Part shown: piece by piece, positions 1 through 10,358 of the stretch
How the letters are laid out: every line of letters starts with the position of its first letter
Position numbering within the stretch: position 1 is the stretch's first letter
Origin: Faucicola osloensis_C
GTDB taxonomy: Bacteria; Pseudomonadota; Gammaproteobacteria; Pseudomonadales; Moraxellaceae
Length of the DNA: 64,000 nucleotides
Assembly: GCA_019353055.1 (NCBI GenBank)
Contig: JABAHL010000001.1
Span: 310,001-374,000, forward strand
Direction: 5' to 3'
Translations under genes and position numbers: made by a program
The notes under the pieces: model-generated
Told to the model about the DNA's origin: nothing
What the model saw: only the letters and a program-made list of their open reading frames with translations
Databases searched by the model: none

Positions 1-545
1 TGACGCTATTTGCCACAGCATTGGCAGAACAGCATTACCAGCAAATGGCGATGGTTTGTATCGTGTTGTTATCGTTTTTATCTGGGGCAGTTATCAGTGG
101 CTTTGTGGTGGGTAGTACGGCATTAAAAGAAGGTAAGCGCTATGGCAACGCTTTGTTAATTGAAGCAAGTTTATTAATCATTAGTCTAATTTTATTTAGC
201 TATCAGTCGTTTTGGGGGCAGGTGTTTGCCGCGATGGCTTGCGGCTTGCAAAATTCGATGGTCGCGACCTATAGCGGTGCGGTGATTCGCACCACCCATT
301 TGACAGGATTGACCTCAGATATGGGCTCAGCCTTGGGTAATTGGCTGGCTGGTAGACCAATTAATAAAAAGATGTTCGTGTTTCAAGCGATGATATGGTA
401 CAGCTTTTGCGGGGGCGGGGTAATAGGTGCTTTGGGCTATATCCACTATAAATACATGACGCTGATGTTACCCATTGTGATTGTATTATCGTCAGCGCTG
501 GCTTATCAAGTATATTTATTAACCCGTAAAAAAACGGCTAAGTAG
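1..545 (+). CDS. YoaK/DUF1275 family membrane protein (5' end outside window)
   Basis: The reading frame is open from the first bases of the window (codons from base 3), so the N-terminus lies upstream and only about the last 180 residues are visible. The visible part has several hydrophobic segments, including the start (VCIVLLSFLSGAVISGFVVG) and a C-terminal pair. It also has the family-like stretch 'GLQNSMVATYSGAVIRTTHLTGLTSDMG', whose core 'TTHLTG.T.D.G' is typical of DUF1275/YoaK inner-membrane proteins. Biochemical function is unknown for the family. It converges with the small acidic gene on the other strand. The family call is from recognised motifs; the role is not inferable. Confidence 0.75.
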   Translation, partial: TLFATALAEQHYQQMAMVCIVLLSFLSGAVISGFVVGSTALKEGKRYGNALLIEASLLIISLILFSYQSFWGQVFAAMACGLQNSMVATYSGAVIRTTHLTGLTSDMGSALGNWLAGRPINKKMFVFQAMIWYSFCGGGVIGALGYIHYKYMTLMLPIVIVLSSALAYQVYLLTRKKTAK

Positions 546-569
546 CGACCTTAACCGTTTGAATTTATC

Positions 570-770
570 TTATTCTTCACCTTCGAATTTTTTCGCTTCA
601 TGTAACATATCAAGTAGCGATTCATCTGAGCCCTTAGAGGTAGGAGTGCTCGCATTATCTTGGTTGATGTCGGTACGATTGATGCCTTCCATCGCTTCAT
701 TGGCAACATCAGATTGGGCGTTGTCTAAGTGAGTTTTATCGGTAGGTGTAGCGTTATTGTTGTCTGTCAT
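570..770 (-). CDS. small acidic hypothetical protein (66 aa)
   Basis: A 66-residue hydrophilic, acidic, Asn/Asp/Thr-rich protein without signal peptide or membrane segment. The N-terminal two thirds looks disordered (TDNNNATPTDKTHLDNAQSD). The C-terminal end 'DESLLDMLHEAKKFEGEE' could form a short amphipathic helix. The start is supported by an excellent Shine-Dalgarno sequence on the minus strand (AAGGAGACGACC before ATG). No family recognised. The strong ribosome-binding site is the main reason to believe the gene is real. Confidence 0.55.
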   Translation of the reverse strand: MTDNNNATPTDKTHLDNAQSDVANEAMEGINRTDINQDNASTPTSKGSDESLLDMLHEAKKFEGEE

Positions 771-1145
771 GGTCGTCTCCTTGTTGTTTTCTTTTATATG
801 TGTTTTCTTTTATACGTTAGACCTACTAAGCTTAATATTATAAGTAAACCAAATGGCTTACAACACTTAAGAGTGAAACGTAACCAAAAATATACTCATG
901 AGTCACGTAAGAATAAGTTTATCACTTTGCTAGCTGTATATTACTTGCGTTGGATTACATACTTTGTAATGCATGACAGTTAAGTGAGTTAGGGAGATTT
1001 ACAGACTGCTGGCGACACTGGCTGTCGCGACTGTGGCAATTCGGGTGATTTTTTCATTGAGCGGTGATGGTTAGGTGTTTTTTTTGCTGTATAATTTTTT
1101 GAGCGACCCACTCACTATCTATAAAAATTTTCGAGTATTTACTGC
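771..1145. other. intergenic region between small acidic gene and recC
   Basis: There is no convincing gene in this 375-bp stretch; it should hold divergent promoters. Visible are a small GC-rich hairpin (GCGACA at 1012-1017 pairing with TGTCGC at 1023-1028) and a perfect TATAAT at 1090-1095, about 50 bases before recC. No good -35 box sits at the right distance, so the promoter assignment is tentative. Confidence 0.4.
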
Positions 1146-4100
1146 ATGCTAACGATTGTACAAAGCAATAAAGTCGATAAGCTATTTGACCATCTGTTAA
1201 ACGCCTACAAAAATCCCAGTTATCAAGGCTCAATTTTTGAGCCATTTCAGGTGATTGTGCCCTCTAAAGTCATGGGGGAGTGGTTAAAAAAACAAGTCGC
1301 AGATAAGGCAGGCATCAGTACCTTAGTGACTACTGAATTTTGGGGTCGCTATTTTTTGGGACTGATGCAGCGGGTTTTAAGAACCTATGCGCGCATCTCG
1401 GAGGACGACGATATATTAGTCGTGCCAGAGGTGGCAATGCTATCCAAAAACGTCATGCAGTGGCAAATATTTGGCTATTTAACCCAGTACCGACAAGCCA
1501 TTGTGGAACAGCCGCAACATCCGCTTTATCCATTTTTATCGCCGCTGGTTGAAGACAAAGAGGCAGATAGTCCAAATGCGACTGGTTTTGCATCTGATAC
1601 ACCCACCACCATTGACAGTTTGAGCTGGGCGAATAACCAATCGCTACTGTCTAATGACGTGATTAGCCAATGTGCTGAATTGCAAACCCAAGATCAGCGC
1701 ATCTGGCAGCTAGCCAGTGATATGGCAAATATGCTCAATCGTTATATGACCTATCGTCCGCAGTGGCTCAGTAATTGGGGGCAAGACAAGCCTGTCGCGG
1801 TGAGTGACATGATTGCCAAAAAAGATGCGCTGCATAACCGCTTAAACGGGCGGGATGCGTCCAACGCCATCGAGACACCAGACTGGCTTGTTGAGCACTA
1901 CCAGCAGTTAGAAGCGGCGCAGCGATTTTTATGGCGGCAGCTGTTTGATGATGACTACCAGTTTCGCGAGCAGCTCCATCAGCAGTTTTGGCAGGCATTA
2001 AACCATTCAGAGACCCGTATCCGCAACATCAGCCGTAGCAAGTTACCAAAGCACATCTTTTTATTTACTTTGCAGCAGTTACCGCCGACAGAGTTATTGG
2101 ACTTACAACGCTTAGGGGTGCTAACCGACGTCACCATTTTACACTTTAACCCGTCCGAGCAATTTTGGGCTGATATTGTCGATAAAAACTGGCTTATGCA
2201 GATGCAAATGGAAGACGATGCCAGCAAGCATGACGCTTGGTATCTAAAAGATTATGGTCATACCTTGTTGTCACGGTTTGGCAAACAATCGCGTGAAGTG
2301 TTTGCCATGTTGGCAAGCTTATCGGGTAATGACTATGAAAATGTACTGTGGCAAGATGATTTTGATAACACGCCGCCCAATACGTTACTTGAATTTATCC
2401 AACATGACATCTTAATGCTAGAAGAAGTCGCAACCACCGCCAAAATCAATGACATGCTTAAACTGGTCAAAGGCGATGAAACAAAGAAAGCAAAAGCAGC
2501 GAGTGAAGATGGCCGAAAAAATCTCCTGCAGCAAACCCAGCTTTTGCAGCAGCAGCTTGCCAATATTCAAAGTAATGGTCTAAAAGATATTGAATCCACG
2601 CTCGGTTTATACAAAGCCATCAAAGACAAACTCAAGCAAGAATCCAACAAGCAACTTGAAAACGTGGAAAAATGGCGACCCACACCACTTGATACCAGTA
2701 TTGCCATTCATGTCTGTCATAGCATAGTGCGCCAGCTTGAAGTGCTACGCAGTATGATTATCGGATGGCTAAATTATAGCGATATGCAAGCCACACCATC
2801 GCAGATTCCCACCGATCCTTGGGATAGACGGGCGCTGTCAGATATTTTGGTATTATTGCCCGACATCGAAACCCACCAAAACATCATTGAAGCCACGTTC
2901 CCCAAACATGTGGGCGGCGATGGCTATCAGTTGCCCGCCAAAGTGACAGGCGTGGTGGCAAAAGATATCAACCTGCTTTGGCAAGCGATTACAGGGTACT
3001 ACACGCTGCTCAATCGGGCAGGCGCTCGGTTTCAGCGTAGCGAAGTATTTGATTGGTTAATGCTAGCACCGCTATATGAAAGCTTTGGGCTTAATTTGGA
3101 GCAGATGACCCGTGCTTGTGAATTGCTGACTCAGGCAGGATTTATTCGCGGGTTTGACGAGCTGCATTTGCAGCAAACCTTAAGTGCCGCCGATGATGAT
3201 TATCGATACACCTTTGCTTACGCGCTTGAGCGCTTGGTTGCTGGCGTGATGATGCCCAAAGCCACGGTGGTCAGTTTTGGGGAGTATACCAATAGCTTTG
3301 GCGTGGTAGAGAAATTTGTACCACTGACAAACTTGACTATGGCAGATGCCGACATCGTCGCTGTGCTGTGTGATATTTATCAAACGTTGGATGACAATCG
3401 TCACTTAGGTAATGACGTCAAAACCTTGCGTGACTGGCTAAGCCAAATAGAAAAGCTGATTCAGCAAAAATTTAGCTTATTTAATCAAACCAATGCGTGG
3501 CGCGCCATTTTTGCCGCACAAAATGACCTAAAAGAAAATATCGAAGCCAATAGCAAATACCTCGCTACGCTAACAAGCAAAACCGCAAAAAATCTCAACC
3601 CACCTACCGAGTCAATGCAGCAAATTGACACCGAGAATTTGCCACTTAAACTCACTTTTGTACTCGAAAACATCGCCCAATCGATTATCAATCAGCAAGT
3701 AAGTGCCGAGCCCTCAGGCGTGATTACTTTTGCCCGTATCGGTTCAGTGCGCAGCCTGCCGTATAAATTGGTGGTGATGCTTAATTTAAACTTATCTGAG
3801 TTTCCAAAGCAAGAGCAGCAAAACCGTTATAATTTGATGCAGGCAGGGTTGCCGATTCGCGGTGACCGATTTCGAGAAGATGACGATTTAGGCGCGTTTT
3901 TGGATGCGCTGCTGTGCGCCAAGCAAGCCTGCTGGATATTTTATAATGGTAAAAGTACCACAGATACCCACGAGCATTTACCTGCCAGTCCCGTACAGGA
4001 ATTACTCGACTTTTTACAAAACCGAATGGCAAGTGACGACGCTATTGTTGATCCCAATAACGACCAAAATAGCCTAAGCAATAATTCTCAAAATCCCTCA

Positions 4101-5771
4101 AATTCCCAGTCAGCTAACTTTGAACAATGGGTAAAAGCGTATTTGGTCACCCATCATGCCGCCTTGCCATTTGATAAAAGTTATTTTGAATTGCCGCAAG
4201 CTGAGCAAAAAAACGAGCAAAAAAGCGAGCATAAAGATAAAAGTATTCAAAGTCCTGAGCAAAGTCCCGAGCAAATTAATGACGAGGGGGTATCCGCTGA
4301 TGTACAACAAACCACAGCTACTCTAGACCAGCAAATCAAGCTGTCAAAAACTGCCCTGTACCCACCTGCCAAAATTTGGCACAATCTTTATACAGCGCTG
4401 CAAGATAAAAACGCTACGTCCACTCAGCCAATCGTGCAAGTTTGGGATACAAAGCAGCTAACTGACTGGCTATCGCAGTGGCAACAACTAAAACAGCGTT
4501 TGTCCAACCTACCTGAACAGCCGCAGCAGCATTATGTCAATTTAAGCAAAATCGTTGGCAACTTAGCCGACCCTGCGAAAGCCTTTGTCAAAGCACAAAA
4601 CATTGCTATCCCTGCCCAAGGTGACAATGATAGTGGTGACAATGATAGAAATGACAATGATAACGAGTTTGAATCGTTAACCTTGGATGCGTTAGATGGC
4701 TGGCTGTTGCGTAAATCTTTGTTAGATGCTTTTTTTGCCCAAGCCTTGTCCGATAAGGGCGATAATACCCATAATACTCACAATATTCATAGCAACGAGA
4801 TGAAACTGGCAGCAAACGCACAAACATCAATCACCCGACAATCGATGGCTCAACAAGCAATCAACATCGCTATCAATGAGTTATTACCAGCCGGGGTGAA
4901 CCGCTATCAATCGTTGCAGCAAAATCAGCAACAACTCAAAAAAGATTTACAGGACTTTGTTCATCACTTAAAAACCATCAGTAAGCAGCTCGAGGCTACT
5001 GAGACAAAGTTGCTAGGGGATTTTTATTCAGACAAATTTGGGGCGTTAGATATACAAAACAGCGACGAGGTCGTCCAATGGGTGGCAACGGCGTTAACCC
5101 CCTGTGAAGAGCAGCGAATCGCCATTAGCGCCTTGGCGCTGGATAAACAAGCGGGACTGATAGACAATAAAGAAAGCTGGGTTATCACTGCCAACCTGCC
5201 ATTATATAAACCGTATCAATCAAGTGAAGATAAGGTTGCAGCAGCTGCCAATCCCAGCTATTGGTTAAATTATTTGCCAACCTCTGGCAAAGAAAAATAC
5301 CTGTTGCAATTTTGGTTGCATCATTTATGTTGGCAAGTACTTCGCCGCACCACGGCTCAACAAGCACAGGCGAATGATGGCTTTTCGCTGTGGCAGTTTA
5401 GCAATAAAAAAACCGTGTATTTACCTGCCATCCCTTGTGAGCAAGCCTGTGGTTATTTGCAGGATATTGTGATGGTGTATCAACTCATCGATAGCGTGGT
5501 AACCATTGTACCGCCCGCTTTTTGCCTGTCATTTTTACAAAAACAACAAAAACAGCCAGAGGCACCAGCCAGCCAGCATCTAGGTGATTGGTTAAAAGAC
5601 AGTAATTTTAATTTTGTGGATGTGAACCAGTTTGACTATCCGATTTGGCAGCATTTAATCGGCGATTATAAACCATCGGTGGTTATTGGGTTTGCCCAGA
5701 CGTTGGGGGCGCTGATTTATGAGCCTATGTTATCGATGGTCAAAGAATTGCACCAACTCATTGAAGCATGA
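1146..5771 (+). CDS. recC: exodeoxyribonuclease V subunit gamma RecC
   Basis: RecC subunit of the RecBCD helicase-nuclease, which processes double-strand DNA ends for recombination and recognises Chi. The N-terminus (LTIVQSNKVDKLFDHLL, then 'VIVPSKVMGEWLKKQVADKAGI' with W and GI conserved) is the RecC signature. A later block 'RSLPYKLVVMLNLNLSEFPKQ....RPIRGDRFREDDD' style match (GDRFREDDD-LGAFLDALL) is also typical. At 1541 aa it is far longer than the about 1120 aa of E. coli RecC. Much of the excess is hydrophilic, low-complexity linker: NDQNSLSNNSQNPSNSQ, EQKNEQKSEHKDK, SPEQSPEQ, and a Gly/Asp/Asn repeat encoded by a 15-bp tandem repeat. It is first gene of recC-recB-recD; recB follows with overlap or near-overlap. 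ptrA is not present between recC and recB. Confidence 0.93.
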   Translation: MLTIVQSNKVDKLFDHLLNAYKNPSYQGSIFEPFQVIVPSKVMGEWLKKQVADKAGISTLVTTEFWGRYFLGLMQRVLRTYARISEDDDILVVPEVAMLSKNVMQWQIFGYLTQYRQAIVEQPQHPLYPFLSPLVEDKEADSPNATGFASDTPTTIDSLSWANNQSLLSNDVISQCAELQTQDQRIWQLASDMANMLNRYMTYRPQWLSNWGQDKPVAVSDMIAKKDALHNRLNGRDASNAIETPDWLVEHYQQLEAAQRFLWRQLFDDDYQFREQLHQQFWQALNHSETRIRNISRSKLPKHIFLFTLQQLPPTELLDLQRLGVLTDVTILHFNPSEQFWADIVDKNWLMQMQMEDDASKHDAWYLKDYGHTLLSRFGKQSREVFAMLASLSGNDYENVLWQDDFDNTPPNTLLEFIQHDILMLEEVATTAKINDMLKLVKGDETKKAKAASEDGRKNLLQQTQLLQQQLANIQSNGLKDIESTLGLYKAIKDKLKQESNKQLENVEKWRPTPLDTSIAIHVCHSIVRQLEVLRSMIIGWLNYSDMQATPSQIPTDPWDRRALSDILVLLPDIETHQNIIEATFPKHVGGDGYQLPAKVTGVVAKDINLLWQAITGYYTLLNRAGARFQRSEVFDWLMLAPLYESFGLNLEQMTRACELLTQAGFIRGFDELHLQQTLSAADDDYRYTFAYALERLVAGVMMPKATVVSFGEYTNSFGVVEKFVPLTNLTMADADIVAVLCDIYQTLDDNRHLGNDVKTLRDWLSQIEKLIQQKFSLFNQTNAWRAIFAAQNDLKENIEANSKYLATLTSKTAKNLNPPTESMQQIDTENLPLKLTFVLENIAQSIINQQVSAEPSGVITFARIGSVRSLPYKLVVMLNLNLSEFPKQEQQNRYNLMQAGLPIRGDRFREDDDLGAFLDALLCAKQACWIFYNGKSTTDTHEHLPASPVQELLDFLQNRMASDDAIVDPNNDQNSLSNNSQNPSNSQSANFEQWVKAYLVTHHAALPFDKSYFELPQAEQKNEQKSEHKDKSIQSPEQSPEQINDEGVSADVQQTTATLDQQIKLSKTALYPPAKIWHNLYTALQDKNATSTQPIVQVWDTKQLTDWLSQWQQLKQRLSNLPEQPQQHYVNLSKIVGNLADPAKAFVKAQNIAIPAQGDNDSGDNDRNDNDNEFESLTLDALDGWLLRKSLLDAFFAQALSDKGDNTHNTHNIHSNEMKLAANAQTSITRQSMAQQAINIAINELLPAGVNRYQSLQQNQQQLKKDLQDFVHHLKTISKQLEATETKLLGDFYSDKFGALDIQNSDEVVQWVATALTPCEEQRIAISALALDKQAGLIDNKESWVITANLPLYKPYQSSEDKVAAAANPSYWLNYLPTSGKEKYLLQFWLHHLCWQVLRRTTAQQAQANDGFSLWQFSNKKTVYLPAIPCEQACGYLQDIVMVYQLIDSVVTIVPPAFCLSFLQKQQKQPEAPASQHLGDWLKDSNFNFVDVNQFDYPIWQHLIGDYKPSVVIGFAQTLGALIYEPMLSMVKELHQLIEA
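4068..4080 (+). repeat. AATAGCCTAAGC motif copy 1 (in recC)
   Basis: AATAGCCTAAGCA, read as Asn-Ser-Leu-Ser in a low-complexity linker of RecC. One of seven copies of AATAGCCTAAG in the window. Confidence 0.6.
4622..4666 (+). repeat. 15-bp in-frame tandem repeat in recC
   Basis: Three consecutive 15-bp units beginning TGACAATGATA encode a Gly/Asn-Asp-Asn-Asp-rich acidic linker. The unit is a multiple of three, so copy-number change would alter linker length without frameshift. Confidence 0.75.
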
Positions 5772-5796
5772 CATGCATTTTTATCAAAGAAATCTT

Positions 5797-8700
5797 ATGA
5801 AACACGATATTCATACCCCAAGCATTAACGCAAACATCGAAACAAATATCGAGGCAAACATCAAAACAAACACTCAAACAAACATCGACGAAGCACGCAT
5901 TAAAGAAGACGCTGAGTCTTTACTCCCGCCTGCTGTCACGTTGCCATTGACCGGGCGTCATTTGATTGAAGCCTCAGCAGGCACAGGCAAAACATGGACG
6001 CTGACGGGCGTGATGTTGCGACTAATCGTGCAAGCGGGGCAGCCGTGTGAAAAAATTATCGCCACGACCTTTACGCGAAGTGCCGCCGCCGAAATGCGCC
6101 AGCGGATTCGTGAGCGTTTGCAAGATTTTTATCAATTGCTGCAAATGATTAATCATTCTACATTTACACCGTTAAACGACAGTGATTTGGATAGTAGCAA
6201 AGCTATCGCTGTACAAAAATATGCACATTTTATTGCGCAGGTACAAGCGCTTGCGGCACAAAAAAATTTACTGGGTAAGTACCAAGACCCTATCAATAAA
6301 CACTTAATCGATTGGGTCGCCAAACAAGTCTTTGGTTTGCCAGTAGATGTAGCCGCTGCAGCAAGCGCAAAAGTAAGCCCAAAAGAAAGCCCGAAAGCAA
6401 GCATAAGCACCCCAAAGCCAACCGCCGAGGATAGTGAAAACACCCATAAACCTGCCAAAAACACCGTCAATTTTCGTATCGCACTGCAGCGCACCACATT
6501 GGCGCTCAACCAACTTGATCGCTTATTTGTCAGCACCCTCGATAGTTTGTGTCAAAAGTGGCTAAGAGAATACAGTAGCGAAACGGGGTTTTCTGCCGAG
6601 GTGCAAATCAGTAATGATGTCAGCGGTATCATCAAGGGTATGATTCACGACCAACTTAGGGCATTTATGGCGCAGGTCAATGCCAATATGCCTGAATTGT
6701 ATCCGATGATGTTTGACAATAACGTGTTTTTACCGGTTGCTGATTACTACGAGGCGGTCAATCGCGCACTGAATTTTTATACCGCTGACATCGATACTGT
6801 ACCATTGACAACGTTTGATACCACTACTATCAAGGCACTGATGCAGTCGATTGCAGATGATAATGATAGTGGGTTTGAGGCATATTTTGATAGCGAATTT
6901 CGTAAAGCCCAAGGGTTTAGTGCTAGCAATAAACTTCATAAACACTTTAACGAAATTAAAAATCTGCAAAATTTACTCAGCACGGGTGACATTACCAATG
7001 TCTTTGCTATGTATAAAGTTGGCAATATAGCTAAGGTGCTAGAAGGCATTGAAGATTTATACGTCAACAATAAAGGTTTTAATAGCAAAAAAGAACAGCA
7101 AAGCGCTACATTCAAATCCTTTGATATCGTGGACAACATTTGGCAGCTTATCCAACAAACGCAAGCCTTGCAAGATTACTTTAAACAAGTAAATTTTTAC
7201 TTTACCCAGTTTATCAGCCGTTACGTGCGTACCCACCTACCAAAACGACTAGAATCACAGCGGCTAACGACCTTTGCCTTACAATTGGCGCGGTTAAATG
7301 ATGCGTTATCAGGCAAAAAAGGTCAGTCGTTAGCGCGCTATATTCGCCATCAGTATCCTATTGCCTTAATTGACGAATCGCAAGATATCAACACCGAACA
7401 AGCGTTACTGATTCAAAGGGTTTATTTACAAGACTTTGAGCCAGAGACAGCAGATAAAGCAGAAAAATCAAATGGAAAAAAATATCACACCCCATCGCAG
7501 TTTTTGCTGTTGGTAGGCGATCCCAAACAGGCAATTTATGGATTTCGCGGCGGGGACGTACAAAATTACACCACGCTAAAAAAATTATTTCCAGAACAGC
7601 CTAAGTCACTGAGCCAAAACCATCGCTCATCAGCCGCACTGATTGATAGCCTCAATCACTGGTATGGCGTTGGCAAGCAAGATATTGACCCAAATGAAGC
7701 CGACCAGCTGCCTACTGTCAACCAACAGCCGTATTTTATGGGGCGTGAAATTTATTATCGCAAAATCTCTGCGACGCGCCAAACCGCTGAGCTGGTTGTC
7801 GCTAATGCGGCGGAAAATGAAGCTACTAGCTTACCTGCGTTCAATCATATTGCTATCGAATATAAAGCGCCCTATAGTCAGCAAGTGGTGGCAGTAGCCG
7901 AGAATGGCGCTACCTCAAATGACACCGCATCCCCGAATAACACTGACTCCTCGACTGACATCATCTCATCAAGTGATGAAAGAACGGTGGATTATGCCGA
8001 TGCCATTGCCGCGCAAATTTTTGATTTATTTGATGATAGCAAGCCATTAAGCTACCAGACTCGTGGCTTGACGCTGAGTGATATTTGTGTGTTGGCAGTC
8101 AAAAACAGTGAACTTCATACCATCGAGAAACGCTTACATCATCATGACATTGCGACGGTCAGAGGCGGCAGTCAAAGTGTCTTTGGCGATAGCATGAGTG
8201 TTGATTTGATGACCTTACAAAGCGTGCTGTTGACGCCATTTAGCGAATCAAAATTAAAATCCTTGATGTTGTCTAGTTTTTTTCAGCTGACCCTTGAACA
8301 AATCAACCAGTTGTATGATGCGCTTAATCAAACTAACACCCAAGCGGCGCAAGGACAAGCTCACCCTCATCAAGCGTCAACAAACACCAGTCTGGCTGAG
8401 ATTCAGCAATTGGTATTGACCGCCAGTGAATTGTGGCAAAAACACAGTTTTTTGGTCGCGATACAGTGGCTGCTCAATCAACCCCTTACTTTACCCAGCC
8501 AAATCACCCTCAATTTTTGGCAGCGCCTTGCCAAACATCCAAATGGCGAGCGATTGCTCATTGATTTGCGCCAGTTGTTAGATATTATTAGTGACCAGTT
8601 CAATGGGCAGGTAGGCGAGCATCAACTGTTTGAGTGGTTCTGCACCCAAGTGCAGCAGCAGCCAAAAGAAGATTGGTCAACGCAGCAGCGCTTGCCATCT

Positions 8701-10329
8701 GATGAAGGCGTGCAACTGATGACGGTTCACGCGTCTAAAGGCTTGGAGTTTCCGATAGTGTTTGTGGTTGGATTTACCGGGGAGAGTAAAGCCAAGTTTT
8801 ATGGCGCGCCGTTATATCTGTATGGTATACAAACCACCTATCAAGCAACGCCCCAATTCACTCAAAAATTGACTCAAAACAATGATAATCCGCTGTTAAG
8901 CCGCCGATTGACCGCGTTACCCAGCCAAATAGCCGATAACAATCCAATCAACCCAATCAATTATGTCGCTATTGAAGACCAATCTGCTTATGAAGAACGA
9001 CTGCGATTATTGTACGTTGCCCTTACCCGCGCAAAAGAACAAGTGTATCTTGTGACTGTCGCCAAAAAATCTGCGGTTAAAAATTCTGCTTTGGCGCCTT
9101 TCATGGACGATTTAGCAAAATTTGCTGTCAAAGAAACATTGACTGAAACGACCCGTATTATAGATTCAAATAGCCTAAGTAAATACTATAACTCAAAGCT
9201 AAAATTCACACCCAAAGCAAATAGGCAAAATGAGCAAAATGCTGCTAACACTAAGATTGATTACGATGAAATTATCAAAGTCATCACCATCGATACCTTT
9301 AAAGGATGGGCGAATACCAGTTTTACCGCATTGTCTCGTTATATTGACCATACCAGCGTTGACACAGTGGTTAATGCCGAAGACAGGCAAGATGATGATA
9401 TTTTGTCAGCGGCGCAAACCAATTTGTTGCCTATCCCCAATAGTAGGCTAGCGGGGGAGTCAAGTAACGAGGTTAATTCCATTAGATTTAACTTTGAAAA
9501 AGGCACAAACCCGGGTACTTTTTTACATAGTGTTTTAGAAGACATCGCCAATAACTACAATGAAACCCCTGAGTTGGCAGTGCCACAACAGCAAGATGCC
9601 AGAGCAGACAAGTTAAAACGTTGGTCAGTCATGGTGGATCGCACGTTAAGACGCTACCAAATGCCGAGAAATTATTTTTCTACAAAAGAGAGTAGTGCAG
9701 GGCAGTATGGCAACTGGCACGATATCAACAATAATGATTTGCAGCCTGATTATGTCGCGTTGGTGGATTGGCTAGATGACATCATCCATACACCGTTAGC
9801 CGCTTCGGCAGTGCCGCTGGTTAATATCAAATACAACCAAAAAGTTGCTGAACTAGGGTTTAATTTACGCTTAAACCAGCATTTATCATTTAGCGACTTA
9901 AACACGTTGTTTCATCAATTTGATATCCCACTGCAATTGCAGAGCCAAGAAGTCAACACCATGGTTTGGCAGTATCTCAAAGGGGAGATTGACTTGGTGT
10001 ATCAGCACGGCACACAGTTTTTTATCGTCGATTATAAAAGCAATTATCTTGGCAGTGATTTCGACAGTTATAACCCAGCGGCATTATATGACGCGATGAC
10101 CACGCATAGTTATTGGTTACAAGCAAGCATTTACCAAGTAGCGCTGCATCGCTATTTAAAGTTACGACTACCCAATTATGATATCAACACCCATTTGGGT
10201 GCGGTCGAGTATGCTTTTTTACGCGGTATGTCACCCAAACACGCTACCTGTGGGAAGCTAGTAAAACAGTTTGATAATGCCTTTATCTTAGCACTCGATG
10301 ATATGTTCGGCTATCCCAATGACAATTAA
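5797..10329 (+). CDS. recB: exodeoxyribonuclease V subunit beta RecB
   Basis: RecB: 3'-5' superfamily 1 helicase plus the only nuclease of RecBCD. Walker A is ASAGTGKT at about residues 59-66. The helicase core includes 'ALIDESQDIN', 'LLVGDPKQAIYGFRGGD', 'LMTVHASKGLEFPIVFVVGF' and 'LRLLYVALTRAKEQVYL'. The C-terminal nuclease motif is intact: 'GEIDLVYQHG' then 'FIVDYKSNYLG', matching the catalytic Asp/Asp/Lys set known in E. coli. The chosen ATG follows AAAGAAATCTT and gives 1510 aa. An ATG at 5773 or an earlier start at 5719 inside recC is possible in the same frame. The N-terminal leader is made of five 12-bp repeats (Asn-Ile-x-x). Other low-complexity inserts (SPKESPKAS, NTDSSTDIISSSD) make it longer than the 1180 aa of E. 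coli RecB. Confidence 0.93.
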   Translation: MKHDIHTPSINANIETNIEANIKTNTQTNIDEARIKEDAESLLPPAVTLPLTGRHLIEASAGTGKTWTLTGVMLRLIVQAGQPCEKIIATTFTRSAAAEMRQRIRERLQDFYQLLQMINHSTFTPLNDSDLDSSKAIAVQKYAHFIAQVQALAAQKNLLGKYQDPINKHLIDWVAKQVFGLPVDVAAAASAKVSPKESPKASISTPKPTAEDSENTHKPAKNTVNFRIALQRTTLALNQLDRLFVSTLDSLCQKWLREYSSETGFSAEVQISNDVSGIIKGMIHDQLRAFMAQVNANMPELYPMMFDNNVFLPVADYYEAVNRALNFYTADIDTVPLTTFDTTTIKALMQSIADDNDSGFEAYFDSEFRKAQGFSASNKLHKHFNEIKNLQNLLSTGDITNVFAMYKVGNIAKVLEGIEDLYVNNKGFNSKKEQQSATFKSFDIVDNIWQLIQQTQALQDYFKQVNFYFTQFISRYVRTHLPKRLESQRLTTFALQLARLNDALSGKKGQSLARYIRHQYPIALIDESQDINTEQALLIQRVYLQDFEPETADKAEKSNGKKYHTPSQFLLLVGDPKQAIYGFRGGDVQNYTTLKKLFPEQPKSLSQNHRSSAALIDSLNHWYGVGKQDIDPNEADQLPTVNQQPYFMGREIYYRKISATRQTAELVVANAAENEATSLPAFNHIAIEYKAPYSQQVVAVAENGATSNDTASPNNTDSSTDIISSSDERTVDYADAIAAQIFDLFDDSKPLSYQTRGLTLSDICVLAVKNSELHTIEKRLHHHDIATVRGGSQSVFGDSMSVDLMTLQSVLLTPFSESKLKSLMLSSFFQLTLEQINQLYDALNQTNTQAAQGQAHPHQASTNTSLAEIQQLVLTASELWQKHSFLVAIQWLLNQPLTLPSQITLNFWQRLAKHPNGERLLIDLRQLLDIISDQFNGQVGEHQLFEWFCTQVQQQPKEDWSTQQRLPSDEGVQLMTVHASKGLEFPIVFVVGFTGESKAKFYGAPLYLYGIQTTYQATPQFTQKLTQNNDNPLLSRRLTALPSQIADNNPINPINYVAIEDQSAYEERLRLLYVALTRAKEQVYLVTVAKKSAVKNSALAPFMDDLAKFAVKETLTETTRIIDSNSLSKYYNSKLKFTPKANRQNEQNAANTKIDYDEIIKVITIDTFKGWANTSFTALSRYIDHTSVDTVVNAEDRQDDDILSAAQTNLLPIPNSRLAGESSNEVNSIRFNFEKGTNPGTFLHSVLEDIANNYNETPELAVPQQQDARADKLKRWSVMVDRTLRRYQMPRNYFSTKESSAGQYGNWHDINNNDLQPDYVALVDWLDDIIHTPLAASAVPLVNIKYNQKVAELGFNLRLNQHLSFSDLNTLFHQFDIPLQLQSQEVNTMVWQYLKGEIDLVYQHGTQFFIVDYKSNYLGSDFDSYNPAALYDAMTTHSYWLQASIYQVALHRYLKLRLPNYDINTHLGAVEYAFLRGMSPKHATCGKLVKQFDNAFILALDDMFGYPNDN
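5833..5892 (+). repeat. 12-bp in-frame tandem repeat at the recB 5' end
   Basis: Five degenerate 12-bp units (AACATCGAAACA, AATATCGAGGCA, AACATCAAAACA, AACACTCAAACA, AACATCGACGAA) encode NIET-NIEA-NIKT-NTQT-NIDE immediately before the conserved helicase domain. It is in frame, so it could vary in copy number without inactivating RecB. Confidence 0.8.
9169..9180 (+). repeat. AATAGCCTAAGT motif copy 2 (in recB)
   Basis: AATAGCCTAAGT, encoding Asn-Ser-Leu-Ser in the variable linker of RecB between helicase and nuclease domains. Confidence 0.6.
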
Positions 10330-10358
10330 AATTAACGATTACGCATAAAGAATTTATT

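Noticed and set aside
4622..4666. Possible CRISPR-like or regulatory direct repeats in recC
   Set aside because: Units are only 15 bp, in frame, without spacers, and fall within an intact coding linker.
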